From: Xylanibacter ruminicola
GTDB taxonomy: Bacteria > Bacteroidota > Bacteroidia > Bacteroidales > Bacteroidaceae
Reading direction: 5' to 3'
DNA: 64,000 bases
Assembly: GCF_900142525.1 (NCBI RefSeq)
Contig: NZ_FRBD01000021.1
Location: 1 to 64,000, forward strand
A model generated the notes under the pieces. That model worked only from the letters and a program-made list of their open reading frames with translations, ran no database searches and was not told where the DNA came from. Positions within the stretch are counted from its first letter, which is position 1. Every line of letters starts with the position of its first letter. A program made the position numbers and the translations under genes. This document shows positions 26,626-35,684 of the stretch, one piece after another.

Positions 26626-28146
26626 ATGGCAAAGAAAGCATTATTGATGATTCTCGATGGATGGGGAATCGGTAAGCATGGTAAGGGTGATGTTATCTAC
26701 AACACTCCAACTCCTTACCTCGATCTGTTGACAGCTACTTCAGCTCACTCTCAGTTGATGGCATCTGGTGAAGATGTTGGTCTGCCCGATGGGCAGATGG
26801 GTAACTCTGAGGTGGGTCACCTGAACATTGGTGCTGGACGCATCGTTTATCAGGACCTTGTTAAGATAAACCGCGCCTGCAAGGATGGCTCTATCATGGA
26901 GAATCCTCAGGTAAAGGCTGCTTATACATACGCTAAGGAAAACAATAAGAAGCTGCACCTGATGGGTCTGACTTCTGATGGTGGTGTACACTCTTCACTC
27001 GACCACCTGTTCAAGCTCATCGAGATTGGTAAGGCTTACGGTCTGAAGAATCAGGTGTTTGTTCATTGCTTTATGGACGGTCGCGATACCGACCCCAAGA
27101 GCGGTAAGGGCTTCATCGAGCAGGTATCAAAGGTTTGTGCTGACAACGAAGCTGCTATTGCCAGCATCGTAGGTCGTTTCTATGCTATGGACCGCGATAA
27201 GCGTTGGGAGCGCGTAAAAGAGGGTTACGACCTGATTGTGAACGGTACTGGCAAGCAGAGCACCGACATGGTTGCTGCTATGCAGGAGAGCTATGATGAG
27301 GGCGTTACCGATGAGTTCATCAAGCCTATCCACAATGCCGCAGTTAATGGTTGTGTAGAAGAGGGCGACGTAGTTATCTTCATCAACTTCCGTAATGACC
27401 GTGCTAAGGAGATGACTATCGCACTGACTCAGGAGGATATGCCAGAGCAGGGCATGAAGACTATACCAGGTCTGCAGTACTACTGCATGACTCCATACGA
27501 TGCTAACTTCAAGGGTGTTCATATCCTCTTCCCTAAGGAGAATGTTGAGAACACACTGGGTGAGTATCTGAGCAAGCAGGGCAAGAAGCAGCTGCACACC
27601 GCTGAGACTGAGAAGTATGCTCATGTAACATTCTTCTTCAATGGTGGTCGCGAGGCTCCATACGAGGGTGAGGACCGCATCCTGGTTCCATCGCCAAAGG
27701 TTGCTACCTACGACCTGAAGCCTGAGATGAGCGCTTTTGAGGTGAAGGACAAGCTGGTTGCTGCTATCAACGAGGCTAAGTATGACTTCATCGTAGTAAA
27801 CTTTGCTAACGGCGACATGGTTGGTCACACTGGTATCTACAACGCTATTGCCAAGGCTGTTTGGGCTGTTGACAACTGCGTGAAGGATGTGATCGAGGCT
27901 GCTAAGGCTAATGACTATGAGGCTATCATCATCGCCGACCACGGTAATGCCGACAACGCTATCAACCCTGATGGCACTCCTAACACAGCTCACTCACTGA
28001 ACCCAGTTCCATTCATCTACGTAACCAACAATAACTCGGCTACAGTTAAGGATGGTCGTCTGGCTGACGTTGCTCCTTCTATCCTCCACATCATGGGCTT
28101 GGAGCAGCCTGCAGACATGACTGGCGAGAACCTGATTCAGGACTAA
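26626..28146 (+). CDS. gpmI: 2,3-bisphosphoglycerate-independent phosphoglycerate mutase
   Basis: 506 aa. GpmI interconverts 3- and 2-phosphoglycerate in glycolysis using two manganese ions. The N-terminal metal site is [10 protein letters not shown]; the phosphorylated serine is Ser61 in [17 protein letters not shown]. Later metal-binding motifs appear in [24 protein letters not shown] and IIADHGNAD. Codon use is markedly biased (as in highly expressed genes) compared with the next genes. It is probably the first gene of a run with the HD hydrolase (9-bp gap) and ung. Confidence 0.97.
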   Translation: MAKKALLMILDGWGIGKHGKGDVIYNTPTPYLDLLTATSAHSQLMASGEDVGLPDGQMGNSEVGHLNIGAGRIVYQDLVKINRACKDGSIMENPQVKAAYTYAKENNKKLHLMGLTSDGGVHSSLDHLFKLIEIGKAYGLKNQVFVHCFMDGRDTDPKSGKGFIEQVSKVCADNEAAIASIVGRFYAMDRDKRWERVKEGYDLIVNGTGKQSTDMVAAMQESYDEGVTDEFIKPIHNAAVNGCVEEGDVVIFINFRNDRAKEMTIALTQEDMPEQGMKTIPGLQYYCMTPYDANFKGVHILFPKENVENTLGEYLSKQGKKQLHTAETEKYAHVTFFFNGGREAPYEGEDRILVPSPKVATYDLKPEMSAFEVKDKLVAAINEAKYDFIVVNFANGDMVGHTGIYNAIAKAVWAVDNCVKDVIEAAKANDYEAIIIADHGNADNAINPDGTPNTAHSLNPVPFIYVTNNNSATVKDGRLADVAPSILHIMGLEQPADMTGENLIQD

Positions 28147-28155
28147 GAATAGAAT

Positions 28156-28764
28156 ATGACACAGCAGGACTTTCAGACCTATGTGGAGAAGTATAGCGAC
28201 GGTATCGAAGAGATCCGACAGCATGCCCACATGCTTCACGATAGCGTAAACCAGCGCTACGACGAGAACCATCCATATAGTGTACACCTCGACATGGTGG
28301 CAGACTCGGTGTTTAAATACGGACACCAGGTCTGCCAACAGGAGGCTGATGTCCTGCCGTTGTTTTTTGGCGCATTCTATCACGATAGCATCGAGGATGC
28401 GCGTATGACCTATAATGATGTTAAAAAGGGCGCCAGCCACTTTATGAACGACGAGCAGGCCTATATGGCTGCCGAGATGGTATATGCGCTGACCAATGAA
28501 AAGGGAAGGACACGTGCCGAGAGAAGCAACGACCGCTACTATGCCGGCATACGCGAAACACCATACGCTCCGTTCTTAAAACTGTGCGACCGCCTGGCTA
28601 ACATCACCTACTCATGTTCGATGTCGAACAAGATTAACAACCACATGAGGGAGGTTTACAAAAACGAGCTTCCTCATTTCCTGGAGGCAATCAATCCCCA
28701 TAGCAACGACCCTCGGATGATTCTTCCACAAGTAATGATTGACGAAATATATAAGCAGTTATGA
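28156..28764 (+). CDS. HD-domain hydrolase (small SpoT/MESH1-like)
   Basis: 202-aa soluble protein resembling HD-superfamily phosphohydrolases related to the (p)ppGpp hydrolase domain. The metal-binding HD pair is His76-Asp77 in AFYHDSIEDARMTY, with an upstream YSVHLDMVAD helix and a downstream KLCDRLANITYS segment matching the LaDRlhN motif of SpoT-type enzymes. No synthetase, TGS or ACT domain. A role in degrading (p)ppGpp or another nucleotide is possible but is inference. Its stop overlaps the ung start by 4 bp (ATGA), indicating translational coupling. Confidence 0.75.
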   Translation: MTQQDFQTYVEKYSDGIEEIRQHAHMLHDSVNQRYDENHPYSVHLDMVADSVFKYGHQVCQQEADVLPLFFGAFYHDSIEDARMTYNDVKKGASHFMNDEQAYMAAEMVYALTNEKGRTRAERSNDRYYAGIRETPYAPFLKLCDRLANITYSCSMSNKINNHMREVYKNELPHFLEAINPHSNDPRMILPQVMIDEIYKQL

Positions 28765-29426
28765 ACGTGCAGATAGAAGAATCGTGGAAGCAGCATTTGC
28801 TGGGCGAGTTTGAGAAGCCATACTTTGCGCAACTGACAACAGCTGTGCGACAAGAATATCGAACTACAACGTGCTATCCTCCAGGCAAATTGATTTTCAA
28901 TGCCTTTAACCTGTGTCCGTTTGACAAGGTGAAAGTAGTGATTATCGGACAAGATCCTTACCACGAACCGGGACAGGCCCACGGACTGAGTTTCTCTGTT
29001 CAGGATGGCATACAGTTCCCACCATCGCTGCAGAACATTTTCAAGGAAATACAAGCCGATCTAGGCAAAGAAATACCCACTTCAGGTAATCTTACCCGTT
29101 GGGCAGAACAAGGAGTGCTGCTTCTGAATGCATCGCTCACCGTTCGTGCTCATCAGGCTAACAGTCACTCGACATTAGGCTGGCAGAAGTTTACCGATGC
29201 CGCAATCCAGACACTTGCTGCCAATCGCGAGCATCTGGTTTATATGCTTTGGGGCGGCTATGCCCGTTCAAAGTCGTATATGATTGACAAGAATCGCAAT
29301 CTGGTTCTGGAATCTGTTCACCCGTCACCACTTAGTGCTAACCGTGGTGGCTGGTTCGGCCAGCACCAGTTCTCTCGCTGCAATCAGTATCTCGAGCAGA
29401 ATGGAATGACTCCTATCGAGTGGTAA
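28761..29426 (+). CDS. ung: uracil-DNA glycosylase
   Basis: 221-aa family 1 uracil-DNA glycosylase, which removes uracil from DNA in base excision repair. The water-activating loop GQDPYHEPGQAHGLSFSV (64-81, Asp65) and the HPSPLSANRGG loop (His187) are intact, and LLLNASLTVR supplies the uracil-binding Asn. Length is normal. The start overlaps the stop of the HD hydrolase gene (ATGA), and the next gene begins 1 bp after its stop. Confidence 0.97.
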   Translation: MNVQIEESWKQHLLGEFEKPYFAQLTTAVRQEYRTTTCYPPGKLIFNAFNLCPFDKVKVVIIGQDPYHEPGQAHGLSFSVQDGIQFPPSLQNIFKEIQADLGKEIPTSGNLTRWAEQGVLLLNASLTVRAHQANSHSTLGWQKFTDAAIQTLAANREHLVYMLWGGYARSKSYMIDKNRNLVLESVHPSPLSANRGGWFGQHQFSRCNQYLEQNGMTPIEW

Positions 29427-29427
29427 T

Positions 29428-29916
29428 ATGAAATACCTATTGCTATTCTTTTTGATGTTAATGCCCGTAGTGGCTACGGCTCAGTTTGACGAGACTGGCC
29501 TCGACACCTTATATCAGCAATATATTACTGACGATGTAAAAGCACAACTTCAGAAGCATGAGGAATTAAGAATCCGTCTTGAACAGGAAGCGCAAGAACG
29601 GCAAGAACATCGCATGTGGTGGCATCTGGCTTTATTGGGCTGTGGCATCTGCTCGCTGATCACCACTGCAGGCATTTTCCATGCTGTATTCAAAGGCCAG
29701 GCCGATACGCCTTTGAGCAATAAGATAAAAGCAGGAGCCATCTGTCTGGCTGGAGGTATAACCATCTTCGTCATCAATGCCTTATGGCTCTATCTCTCTT
29801 TCGAGGCTACATTCCAAATAAAAAAGCTAGTATTATGCTTTATACTGTTAGCCCTAGGCATTGCCCTATGGATATATACTAAGAATATTAAGAAAAATAA
29901 TACTGACGATTTATGA
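29428..29916 (+). CDS. small membrane protein, unknown function
   Basis: 162 aa. A signal peptide (ends VVATAQ, about 19) is followed by a charged, Glu/Gln-rich helix (about 35-65, likely coiled coil) and three hydrophobic segments (about 67-90, 103-128, 132-152), then a Lys/Asn-rich tail. I do not recognise the family. Its stop overlaps the start of the Sel1-caspase gene by 4 bp (ATGA), so the two are probably made together and may work together in the envelope. Confidence 0.75.
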   Translation: MKYLLLFFLMLMPVVATAQFDETGLDTLYQQYITDDVKAQLQKHEELRIRLEQEAQERQEHRMWWHLALLGCGICSLITTAGIFHAVFKGQADTPLSNKIKAGAICLAGGITIFVINALWLYLSFEATFQIKKLVLCFILLALGIALWIYTKNIKKNNTDDL

Positions 29917-31715
29917 AAACAAGGTTTATCTTATTTATGATGCTGATAGTTGTTCCTGCAACTATGATGCCGCAGAATCTTTACCTGGATAATATTCAGA
30001 AAGCAGGGCAAGGTGATGCAGAAGCTCAGAACAATATCGGCAGATGCTATAGTCTTGGTATTGGTGTTGAGAAAGATAGCAAGCAGGCGCTGAATTGGTT
30101 TAAGAAGTCTGCTGCACAGGGGTATACAAAAGGTATTATCAATTGCGGTGTTTGTTATCAGCAAGACTGGAAATTCACCAAGGCTCGTAGCTGTTTCGAA
30201 GAGGCACTGAAGAAACATGATATTTCTGCGTACTACTTCTTGGGTAACTTGTATTCATCGCCCGTTTGGACAGATGGCATTGACCTGAAAAAATCCCTTG
30301 GGTACTTTCAACAAGGAGCCGCTGTTGGCGACTTCCGCAGTCAATACCAGCTTGCGTACTATTATAAAGTTGGTGTAACGGAATTAGCTCGAGACGAGGA
30401 GAAAGCTTTATACTGGTATGATCAGGTTATTTCCAATACAGACCAAAGGCTTGCCAATAAAGCTGCAAACGATGCATGTTATTTATGCATCATAAAGGGG
30501 GAATTTGACAAAGCAATTCAGTATGCAGACATAGCTATAGAGAAGAACAGAGGTAAAGACGTTAATGATTACGACACAAAGGGTGATGCATATATTGCAG
30601 GGTTGGAACGCCAGAATAAAAGCTATAGTTATAAGAACAAGATTGACAGTTGGTATAAAGATTTTGCTCCTTTGAAGGCTTATGGTTACTATGAGGGGGC
30701 CAAACAAATGCTGGCGAAATGCCTGCAGATGGATGCTAACTATGAAAAGAAAAATACAGCCTTCGTCAAGAAGATGAAAGAATTGGAATCAACTCCCCCC
30801 GAATGGTTGAAAGACACGGAGGTGATGGCAGCACTACATAAGCCCTCAGAAGGCGTATCGTCAGAATCCTTAGTTCAGCAGACTCCTGTTGGGCTGCAAG
30901 CCTCTACGTTACAACAATCAGTTGCGATACCTGTATCTATGGTTGATGAAAACATTCCAGTTTCTTCACAGACTGACGAGAATGTTTTTGTTGTCATCAT
31001 AGGCAACGAGAAATATGAAGAAGAGGCCGAAGTGCCGTTTGCAGAGAATGATGCGAAGGTATTTTATGAATATTGTAGAAAAACATTGGGAATCAGCGAG
31101 AAACACATCCGTTTGTACCTCAATGCTGGTTATAATAATATCCGAAAGGCTGTGAGTTGGCTGAAGCAGGGAATGACTGCGTATGGAGAGAGTGGACGAA
31201 TCATATTCTACTATGCAGGACATGGTATTCCCAATGAGACAGACAAGAGTGCCTATTTGTTACCAGTTGATGGTATAGGTCGCGATACTGAATCAGCTTA
31301 TTCGCTTAGCAAATTATATCAGACTCTTGGTGAGATACCGGCACAGTCAGTCACTGTCTTCCTCGATGCCTGTTTCAGCGGAGCAAAACGAGATGGTCAG
31401 ATGATGTCTTCTGCGCGTGGTGTCGCCATCAAAGCGAAACCTCAAGAGGCTAAGGGAAATATGGTTATCTTTACTGCAGCCCAGGGTGATGAGACGGCAT
31501 ATCCTTTCAAGTCGCAAAAACATGGGATGTTCACCTATTATTTATTAAAGAAATTGCAGGAAACTCAAGGCGATGTGACACTTGGAGAGTTGGGGGATTA
31601 CCTGACAAACGAAGTGAAACGTGAGTCGTTTGACGAGAATAATAAAATCCAGACGCCTACAGTCATTCCGTCTTCGGCAATGATGAATCAATGGCGCACT
31701 ATGAAATTGAAATAA
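29913..31715 (+). CDS. exported Sel1-repeat protein with caspase-like (C14) peptidase domain
   Basis: 600 aa. An N-terminal signal peptide (residues 1-20, ends MMPQ) is followed by Sel1/TPR-type repeats (about 25-190; AQNNIGRCYSLGIGVEKD, ALNWFKKSAAQG, YQLAYYYKVGV). A middle linker precedes a caspase/metacaspase-like domain from about 355 (NVFVVIIGNEKY). Its catalytic dyad is His437 in YYAGHGIP and Cys487 in FLDACFSGAKR, followed by FTAAQGDETAYPF. It is predicted to act outside the cytoplasm. It is coupled to the upstream membrane-protein gene by ATGA overlap. Codon use is more AT-rich than in gpmI. Target and trigger are unknown. Confidence 0.88.
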   Translation: MKTRFILFMMLIVVPATMMPQNLYLDNIQKAGQGDAEAQNNIGRCYSLGIGVEKDSKQALNWFKKSAAQGYTKGIINCGVCYQQDWKFTKARSCFEEALKKHDISAYYFLGNLYSSPVWTDGIDLKKSLGYFQQGAAVGDFRSQYQLAYYYKVGVTELARDEEKALYWYDQVISNTDQRLANKAANDACYLCIIKGEFDKAIQYADIAIEKNRGKDVNDYDTKGDAYIAGLERQNKSYSYKNKIDSWYKDFAPLKAYGYYEGAKQMLAKCLQMDANYEKKNTAFVKKMKELESTPPEWLKDTEVMAALHKPSEGVSSESLVQQTPVGLQASTLQQSVAIPVSMVDENIPVSSQTDENVFVVIIGNEKYEEEAEVPFAENDAKVFYEYCRKTLGISEKHIRLYLNAGYNNIRKAVSWLKQGMTAYGESGRIIFYYAGHGIPNETDKSAYLLPVDGIGRDTESAYSLSKLYQTLGEIPAQSVTVFLDACFSGAKRDGQMMSSARGVAIKAKPQEAKGNMVIFTAAQGDETAYPFKSQKHGMFTYYLLKKLQETQGDVTLGELGDYLTNEVKRESFDENNKIQTPTVIPSSAMMNQWRTMKLK

Positions 31716-31721
31716 AAAAGT

Positions 31722-32354
31722 ATGGAGAAACTACCACCAATTATACAAGTAGGCGATGTGCTACTCTCGTCAGAGATACTCACCGAGAAGTTTTGTTGCG
31801 ACCTGAGCGTTTGCAAGGGCGAATGCTGTGTTGAAGGCGATGCCGGAGCTCCTGTAACGATGGAGGAGATTGCCGAGATCGAAGAGTGTGTTGATACCGT
31901 ATGGGAAGACCTCTCTGCTTCAGCCCAGGCCGTCATCGATAAGCAAGGCATAGCCTATACTGATAAGGAGGGTGATCTGGTGACCAGTATCGTTGGCGGC
32001 AAGGATTGTGTGTTTACCTATTATGGCGACATTGAGGATTGGAACACGCATATGCCCATCAAGAACTGCTGCCTATGTGCATTAGAAAAGGCTTACAGAG
32101 CAGGAAAAACCCGCTTCTGCAAGCCTATTAGCTGCGCCTTATATCCTATTCGCGAGAAACGCCTAGGCGACGGTCTCATCGGACTTAACTACAACCGTTG
32201 GAATGTATGTAAAATGGCCATCGCCAAGGGCATACAAGAGAATCTGCGTCTTTACCAGTTTCTCCGCGATCCACTGATTCGAAGATTTGGTGAAGCGTGG
32301 TATCAGGAATTGCTGGACATGGTAGACGAGCTGAAGAAGCAGGGCTACCTATGA
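31722..32354 (+). CDS. DUF3109 family cysteine-rich protein
   Basis: 210 aa matching the DUF3109 family common in Bacteroidota. Cysteines cluster at FCCDLSVCKGECCVEGDAG near the N-terminus and at NCCLCALEKAYRAG plus RFCKPISCALYPIR in the second half, a pattern that suggests Zn or Fe-S binding like YkgJ-type proteins. Function is not known. It starts 6 bp after the caspase gene and ends by overlapping the convergent AraC gene by 6 bp. Confidence 0.88.
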   Translation: MEKLPPIIQVGDVLLSSEILTEKFCCDLSVCKGECCVEGDAGAPVTMEEIAEIEECVDTVWEDLSASAQAVIDKQGIAYTDKEGDLVTSIVGGKDCVFTYYGDIEDWNTHMPIKNCCLCALEKAYRAGKTRFCKPISCALYPIREKRLGDGLIGLNYNRWNVCKMAIAKGIQENLRLYQFLRDPLIRRFGEAWYQELLDMVDELKKQGYL

Positions 32355-33233
32355 TTTCCTGTACTTAGAGGGTGTCATGCCCACATGCTCCCTAAAGTAT
32401 TTACCTAAGAAACTCTGGTTGGGGAAGTTCATATCCTCAGCTATCTCCTTGATCGACTTTGTCGAATTCTTAAGCATGACGCGCAGTTCCAACGTTACAT
32501 AGCTCTCAATCCACTCAACGGCTGTACGCCCGCTGATACGCTTCACTACCAGCGACAGATACTTTGGCGTGATGCAGAGTTGCTGAGCATACCAGCTCAC
32601 GCGGCGCTCGCGCTTACAGTTGTCCTGAACCAGTCGTAGGAATCGGGTGAACACCTTCTCTGAAGGAATCTGCACCTCGCCATAGTTACGGGCTCTGTAG
32701 ATGATGTTACCCACATCATAGAACATAGCCAGCAGCAGGGTACGTATCAGGTCCTTACGGAAGTGGTTGCACGTATCGCTTATTTTCTGTTTGATCACAG
32801 CAAAATACTCCTTAAATGCTTCACATTCCCGCTGCTCAAGCTTCATAACCGGTTGAGTACGGGCAAAGACGAACAACGAGCTTACATCGTGAACCGACTT
32901 GATAATCTCGTGGAAGAAGTTAACGCTCATCATGATACACAATCCCTCCATCGTAGGCGAAGGCTTGTAGCCATCTATCACTTGGTGTTCGCTTACTATC
33001 AGAATATCGCCCGCATTAATAATCTGCTCCTTGCTGTCGATACGATACCTCAGGCGGCCACGTGTGCAGAGTCCTATCAGGATGAAGTTCATCTTCCTGG
33101 GGTCTTTAGGCATCGGGGCCTTGTTGATGCTGTCAGACAGCATCAGATCGTTGTCGAGCGATACCGAACCTTCCCAGGCTTGTGCCTTGGAAAGGTCAGA
33201 ATCGAGTATCATAGTCTTTTGTTTCCTTACCAT
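32349..33233 (-). CDS. AraC family transcriptional regulator
   Basis: 294 aa. An N-terminal cupin-like sensing region (about 25-160; GRLRYRIDSKEQIINAGDILIVSE) is followed by a C-terminal AraC/XylS DNA-binding domain with two helix-turn-helix motifs (SWYAQQLCITPKYLSLVVK and STKSIKEIAEDMNFPNQSFL, ending HVGMTPSKYRK). Its ATG overlaps the stop of the GH95 gene (ATGGTAA), so the regulator is translated together with the fucosidase. It may control that gene or a wider glycan response; the effector is unknown. Confidence 0.93.
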   Translation of the reverse strand: MVRKQKTMILDSDLSKAQAWEGSVSLDNDLMLSDSINKAPMPKDPRKMNFILIGLCTRGRLRYRIDSKEQIINAGDILIVSEHQVIDGYKPSPTMEGLCIMMSVNFFHEIIKSVHDVSSLFVFARTQPVMKLEQRECEAFKEYFAVIKQKISDTCNHFRKDLIRTLLLAMFYDVGNIIYRARNYGEVQIPSEKVFTRFLRLVQDNCKRERRVSWYAQQLCITPKYLSLVVKRISGRTAVEWIESYVTLELRVMLKNSTKSIKEIAEDMNFPNQSFLGKYFREHVGMTPSKYRKS

Positions 33234-35608
33234 GTTTTAATGTTCTGAGTTTGTCCTGCCTTGAACTTTACAGTTTTCTGCTGACCATTATACATCAGGG
33301 TAATAGTTCCTGCATTCTTGGCTTTGATGCTGCAATTGCGCACATAGCCGCCTTTCCACTCAAAGCTTACCTCATATCCACCGCGTGCACAAAGACCGCT
33401 CACGTGGCCTTCTTTCCACGCCTTAGCAGCTGCAGGCAGCAGTTCGATGGTGGCCTTGCCGTCCTTGAGTGAAGACTGCATCAGCATCTCGCACACGCCG
33501 GCTGTACCGCCAAAGTTACCATCAATCTGGAAAGGTGGGTGAGCATCAAACAGGTTGGGATATGTGCCGCCACCCTTGTGCCAGTTCTTCCAGATAGCAC
33601 CCTTTGAGCCACGTGGCGCAATAGGTGTAAGCAGTTTCTGGTAGATATGATAGGCCTGCTCGGGCTTGTGCAGACGGGCCCAGAGGTTGATGCGCCAACC
33701 AGTACTCCAACCAGTGGTCTTATCGCCCTTAATCTCCAACGAACGCTCAGCAGCTTTCTGCAATGTAGCATCAGTAAGATGATTACCAGGATAGAGCCCG
33801 ATGAGGTGGCTCTGATGACGATGCTGGAAATCCCAGTCATCCCAGTCGAAGTACCACTCGTTCAGGTCACCCATGTGTCCGATGGTATACGGATGCAACT
33901 TGGCCAGTGCCTGTTCCATCTCCTTGTTTTTCTGTCCAAGAATCTTGCCTGCAGCAATGGTGTTGATAAACAGCTCGCGGATGATAGCAAGATCGGCAGT
34001 TCCGCCATAGCAGGTAGTACCGTGATAGCCTTTATCGGTCTTATACTCGTTCTCGGGCGATGTACTCGGAGCCGTAATCAACTCACCCGGCTGCTTAGGA
34101 TTCTCAATCAACCAACGCAAGCAGAACTGAGCTGCACCCTTCATCAGCGGATAAGCCGTATTGCGCAGATACTCCTTGTCCTGAGTAAACTGATAGCGCT
34201 CCCACAGGGTGTTTACCAGCCAGGCGCCACCCATGTTCCAGTTCGACCACTCCGGGCTTTCGTTCTTCTCGCCTACGGGGTTGGTCATGGCCCAGATGTC
34301 GCTGTTGTGACTTGAGCACCAGCCTTCTGATATGTTATAATAGTTCTTGGCAGTATACTTTCCATTGGCAGCAAGTCCTGCGATAAAGCCATCCAGCGGT
34401 TCAGCCATCTCAGCCATGTTGGCCACGAATGCTGGCCAATAGTTCTCCTCCAGGTTGATGTTCACCGTATAGTTACCACGCCAGGGCGACCACAGCTGTG
34501 GAGCCCAGAGGCCCTGCAGGTTGGCAGGCACATTCTTGGTGCGCGACGATGAAATGAGCAGATAGCGGCCGAACTGGAAGTATAGTTCCTCGAGATAAGG
34601 AATCTGCTGGCCACCGTTGGTATAATCCAGCAGAAGCTGGTCTGTTGTAAGGCTAGGATAACGAGCATTGCTAGTATAACTGGTTTTACCTGATAGTCTT
34701 ATTTTTACACGGTCGTAGATGGCCTTATAGTCAACCAAATGGCGTGCATAGAACTCATCGAACGTCATGTTCTGCGTATGCCACATGTCGTTAGTCACCA
34801 TCTCCAGATAGTTGGCGCCCTCACGAACGGGGTGCTTGTCGAAGCCGTTAAAGCTTGTCTCGTTGACGATGTAGATGATAGCCTCCTTGGCCTTGCTGAT
34901 GGTGAGCGAGGAGTCGCTGGCAGCCATCTCTCCGTCGGTCTTCACGCTGAGCATGGTGCAGAAGTGCGTGCTCTCCTGCGGATTGCCTGTAGCGTGTCCG
35001 GTCATAACCAACTGCCCCAGCGTGCTCTTTACCTGGTGTGGTACCTGGGCTGTCAGGGCTATCTGGCAGTTAATGTCACCGCGCAGTCTGATGGCAATCA
35101 GCTTATCAGGATTTGATGCGAAATACTCTCTTGTTATCAGTTTGCCGTTACGCTTGTAGCTGTCGCGAACTATCGCAGAGTCGATATCCAGTGTGCGCTG
35201 ATATTTGGTAATCTCGCCCAGACCCAGATCCTTGATATGCAGCGTACCAAGCGGCTGATAGTACTGCGAGTTAGGGCCCTGAACGTGCAACTGCAACGAG
35301 TCGGCCAACTTATAGTCCTCCTTAAACAGCGCCTCACGTATGGCCGGAATCCACTTGTGGGCGTCGGCATCCAGATTGCGGTCGACAGGTTTACCCGTCC
35401 ACAGCGTGATGTCGTTCAGATAAATAATATCATCATCTGTTCCACCATACACCAGTGCACCTAGCTTTCCGTTTCCAATGGGTAGCGACTCCTCGAAATA
35501 AGTAGCAGGTTTGTCGTACTGCAGCACCATCGGTGCTTGCTCCTGTGCCATTGCTGTTTGGCAGAGTAAAGCTGATAATAGTAGATAATTCCTCATAATT
35601 TTGTTCAT
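33227..35608 (-). CDS. glycoside hydrolase family 95 (alpha-fucosidase/galactosidase type)
   Basis: About 793 aa with a signal peptide (ends TAMAQ, about 24). GH95 enzymes remove alpha-1,2-L-fucose or alpha-L-galactose from host glycans or plant xyloglucan by inversion. The N-terminal beta-sandwich (PATYFEESLPIGNGKLGALVYGG) is followed by an (alpha/alpha)6 barrel. Family active-site tracts are present: GNYTVNINLEENYW (two catalytic-site Asn), TAPSTSPENEY (acid) and FQIDGNFGGTAG (Asp). The ATG at 35608 is chosen because the promoter at 35627-35634 and the signal peptide fit it; a longer frame exists upstream but crosses into the divergent gene's control region. It is followed by the overlapping AraC gene. 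Confidence 0.93.
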   Translation of the reverse strand: MNKIMRNYLLLSALLCQTAMAQEQAPMVLQYDKPATYFEESLPIGNGKLGALVYGGTDDDIIYLNDITLWTGKPVDRNLDADAHKWIPAIREALFKEDYKLADSLQLHVQGPNSQYYQPLGTLHIKDLGLGEITKYQRTLDIDSAIVRDSYKRNGKLITREYFASNPDKLIAIRLRGDINCQIALTAQVPHQVKSTLGQLVMTGHATGNPQESTHFCTMLSVKTDGEMAASDSSLTISKAKEAIIYIVNETSFNGFDKHPVREGANYLEMVTNDMWHTQNMTFDEFYARHLVDYKAIYDRVKIRLSGKTSYTSNARYPSLTTDQLLLDYTNGGQQIPYLEELYFQFGRYLLISSSRTKNVPANLQGLWAPQLWSPWRGNYTVNINLEENYWPAFVANMAEMAEPLDGFIAGLAANGKYTAKNYYNISEGWCSSHNSDIWAMTNPVGEKNESPEWSNWNMGGAWLVNTLWERYQFTQDKEYLRNTAYPLMKGAAQFCLRWLIENPKQPGELITAPSTSPENEYKTDKGYHGTTCYGGTADLAIIRELFINTIAAGKILGQKNKEMEQALAKLHPYTIGHMGDLNEWYFDWDDWDFQHRHQSHLIGLYPGNHLTDATLQKAAERSLEIKGDKTTGWSTGWRINLWARLHKPEQAYHIYQKLLTPIAPRGSKGAIWKNWHKGGGTYPNLFDAHPPFQIDGNFGGTAGVCEMLMQSSLKDGKATIELLPAAAKAWKEGHVSGLCARGGYEVSFEWKGGYVRNCSIKAKNAGTITLMYNGQQKTVKFKAGQTQNIKTW

Positions 35609-35626
35609 TTTATCGGTTTCTGTTTG

Positions 35627-35634
35627 CAAAGATA
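35627..35634 (-). promoter_or_regulatory. -7 promoter element (TATCTTTG) of GH95-AraC
   Basis: TATCTTTGCAAAC on the minus strand, 18 nt upstream of the GH95 ATG, back to back with the ptb promoter. Confidence 0.7.
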
Positions 35635-35646
35635 CGAAAAAGTTTG

Positions 35647-35654
35647 TATATTTG
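35647..35654 (+). promoter_or_regulatory. -7 promoter element (TATATTTG) of ptb-buk
   Basis: TATATTTGCGGC on the plus strand, 30 nt before the ptb ATG at 35685. It lies only 12 bp from the divergent GH95 element, so the two promoters share upstream DNA. Confidence 0.7.
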
Positions 35655-35684
35655 CGGCATAAAACAATAAAAAATTGTAGACCT

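Noticed and set aside
27127..27993. 288-aa ORF antisense to gpmI
   Set aside because: Shadow of a highly codon-biased gene; no recognisable domains or start context.
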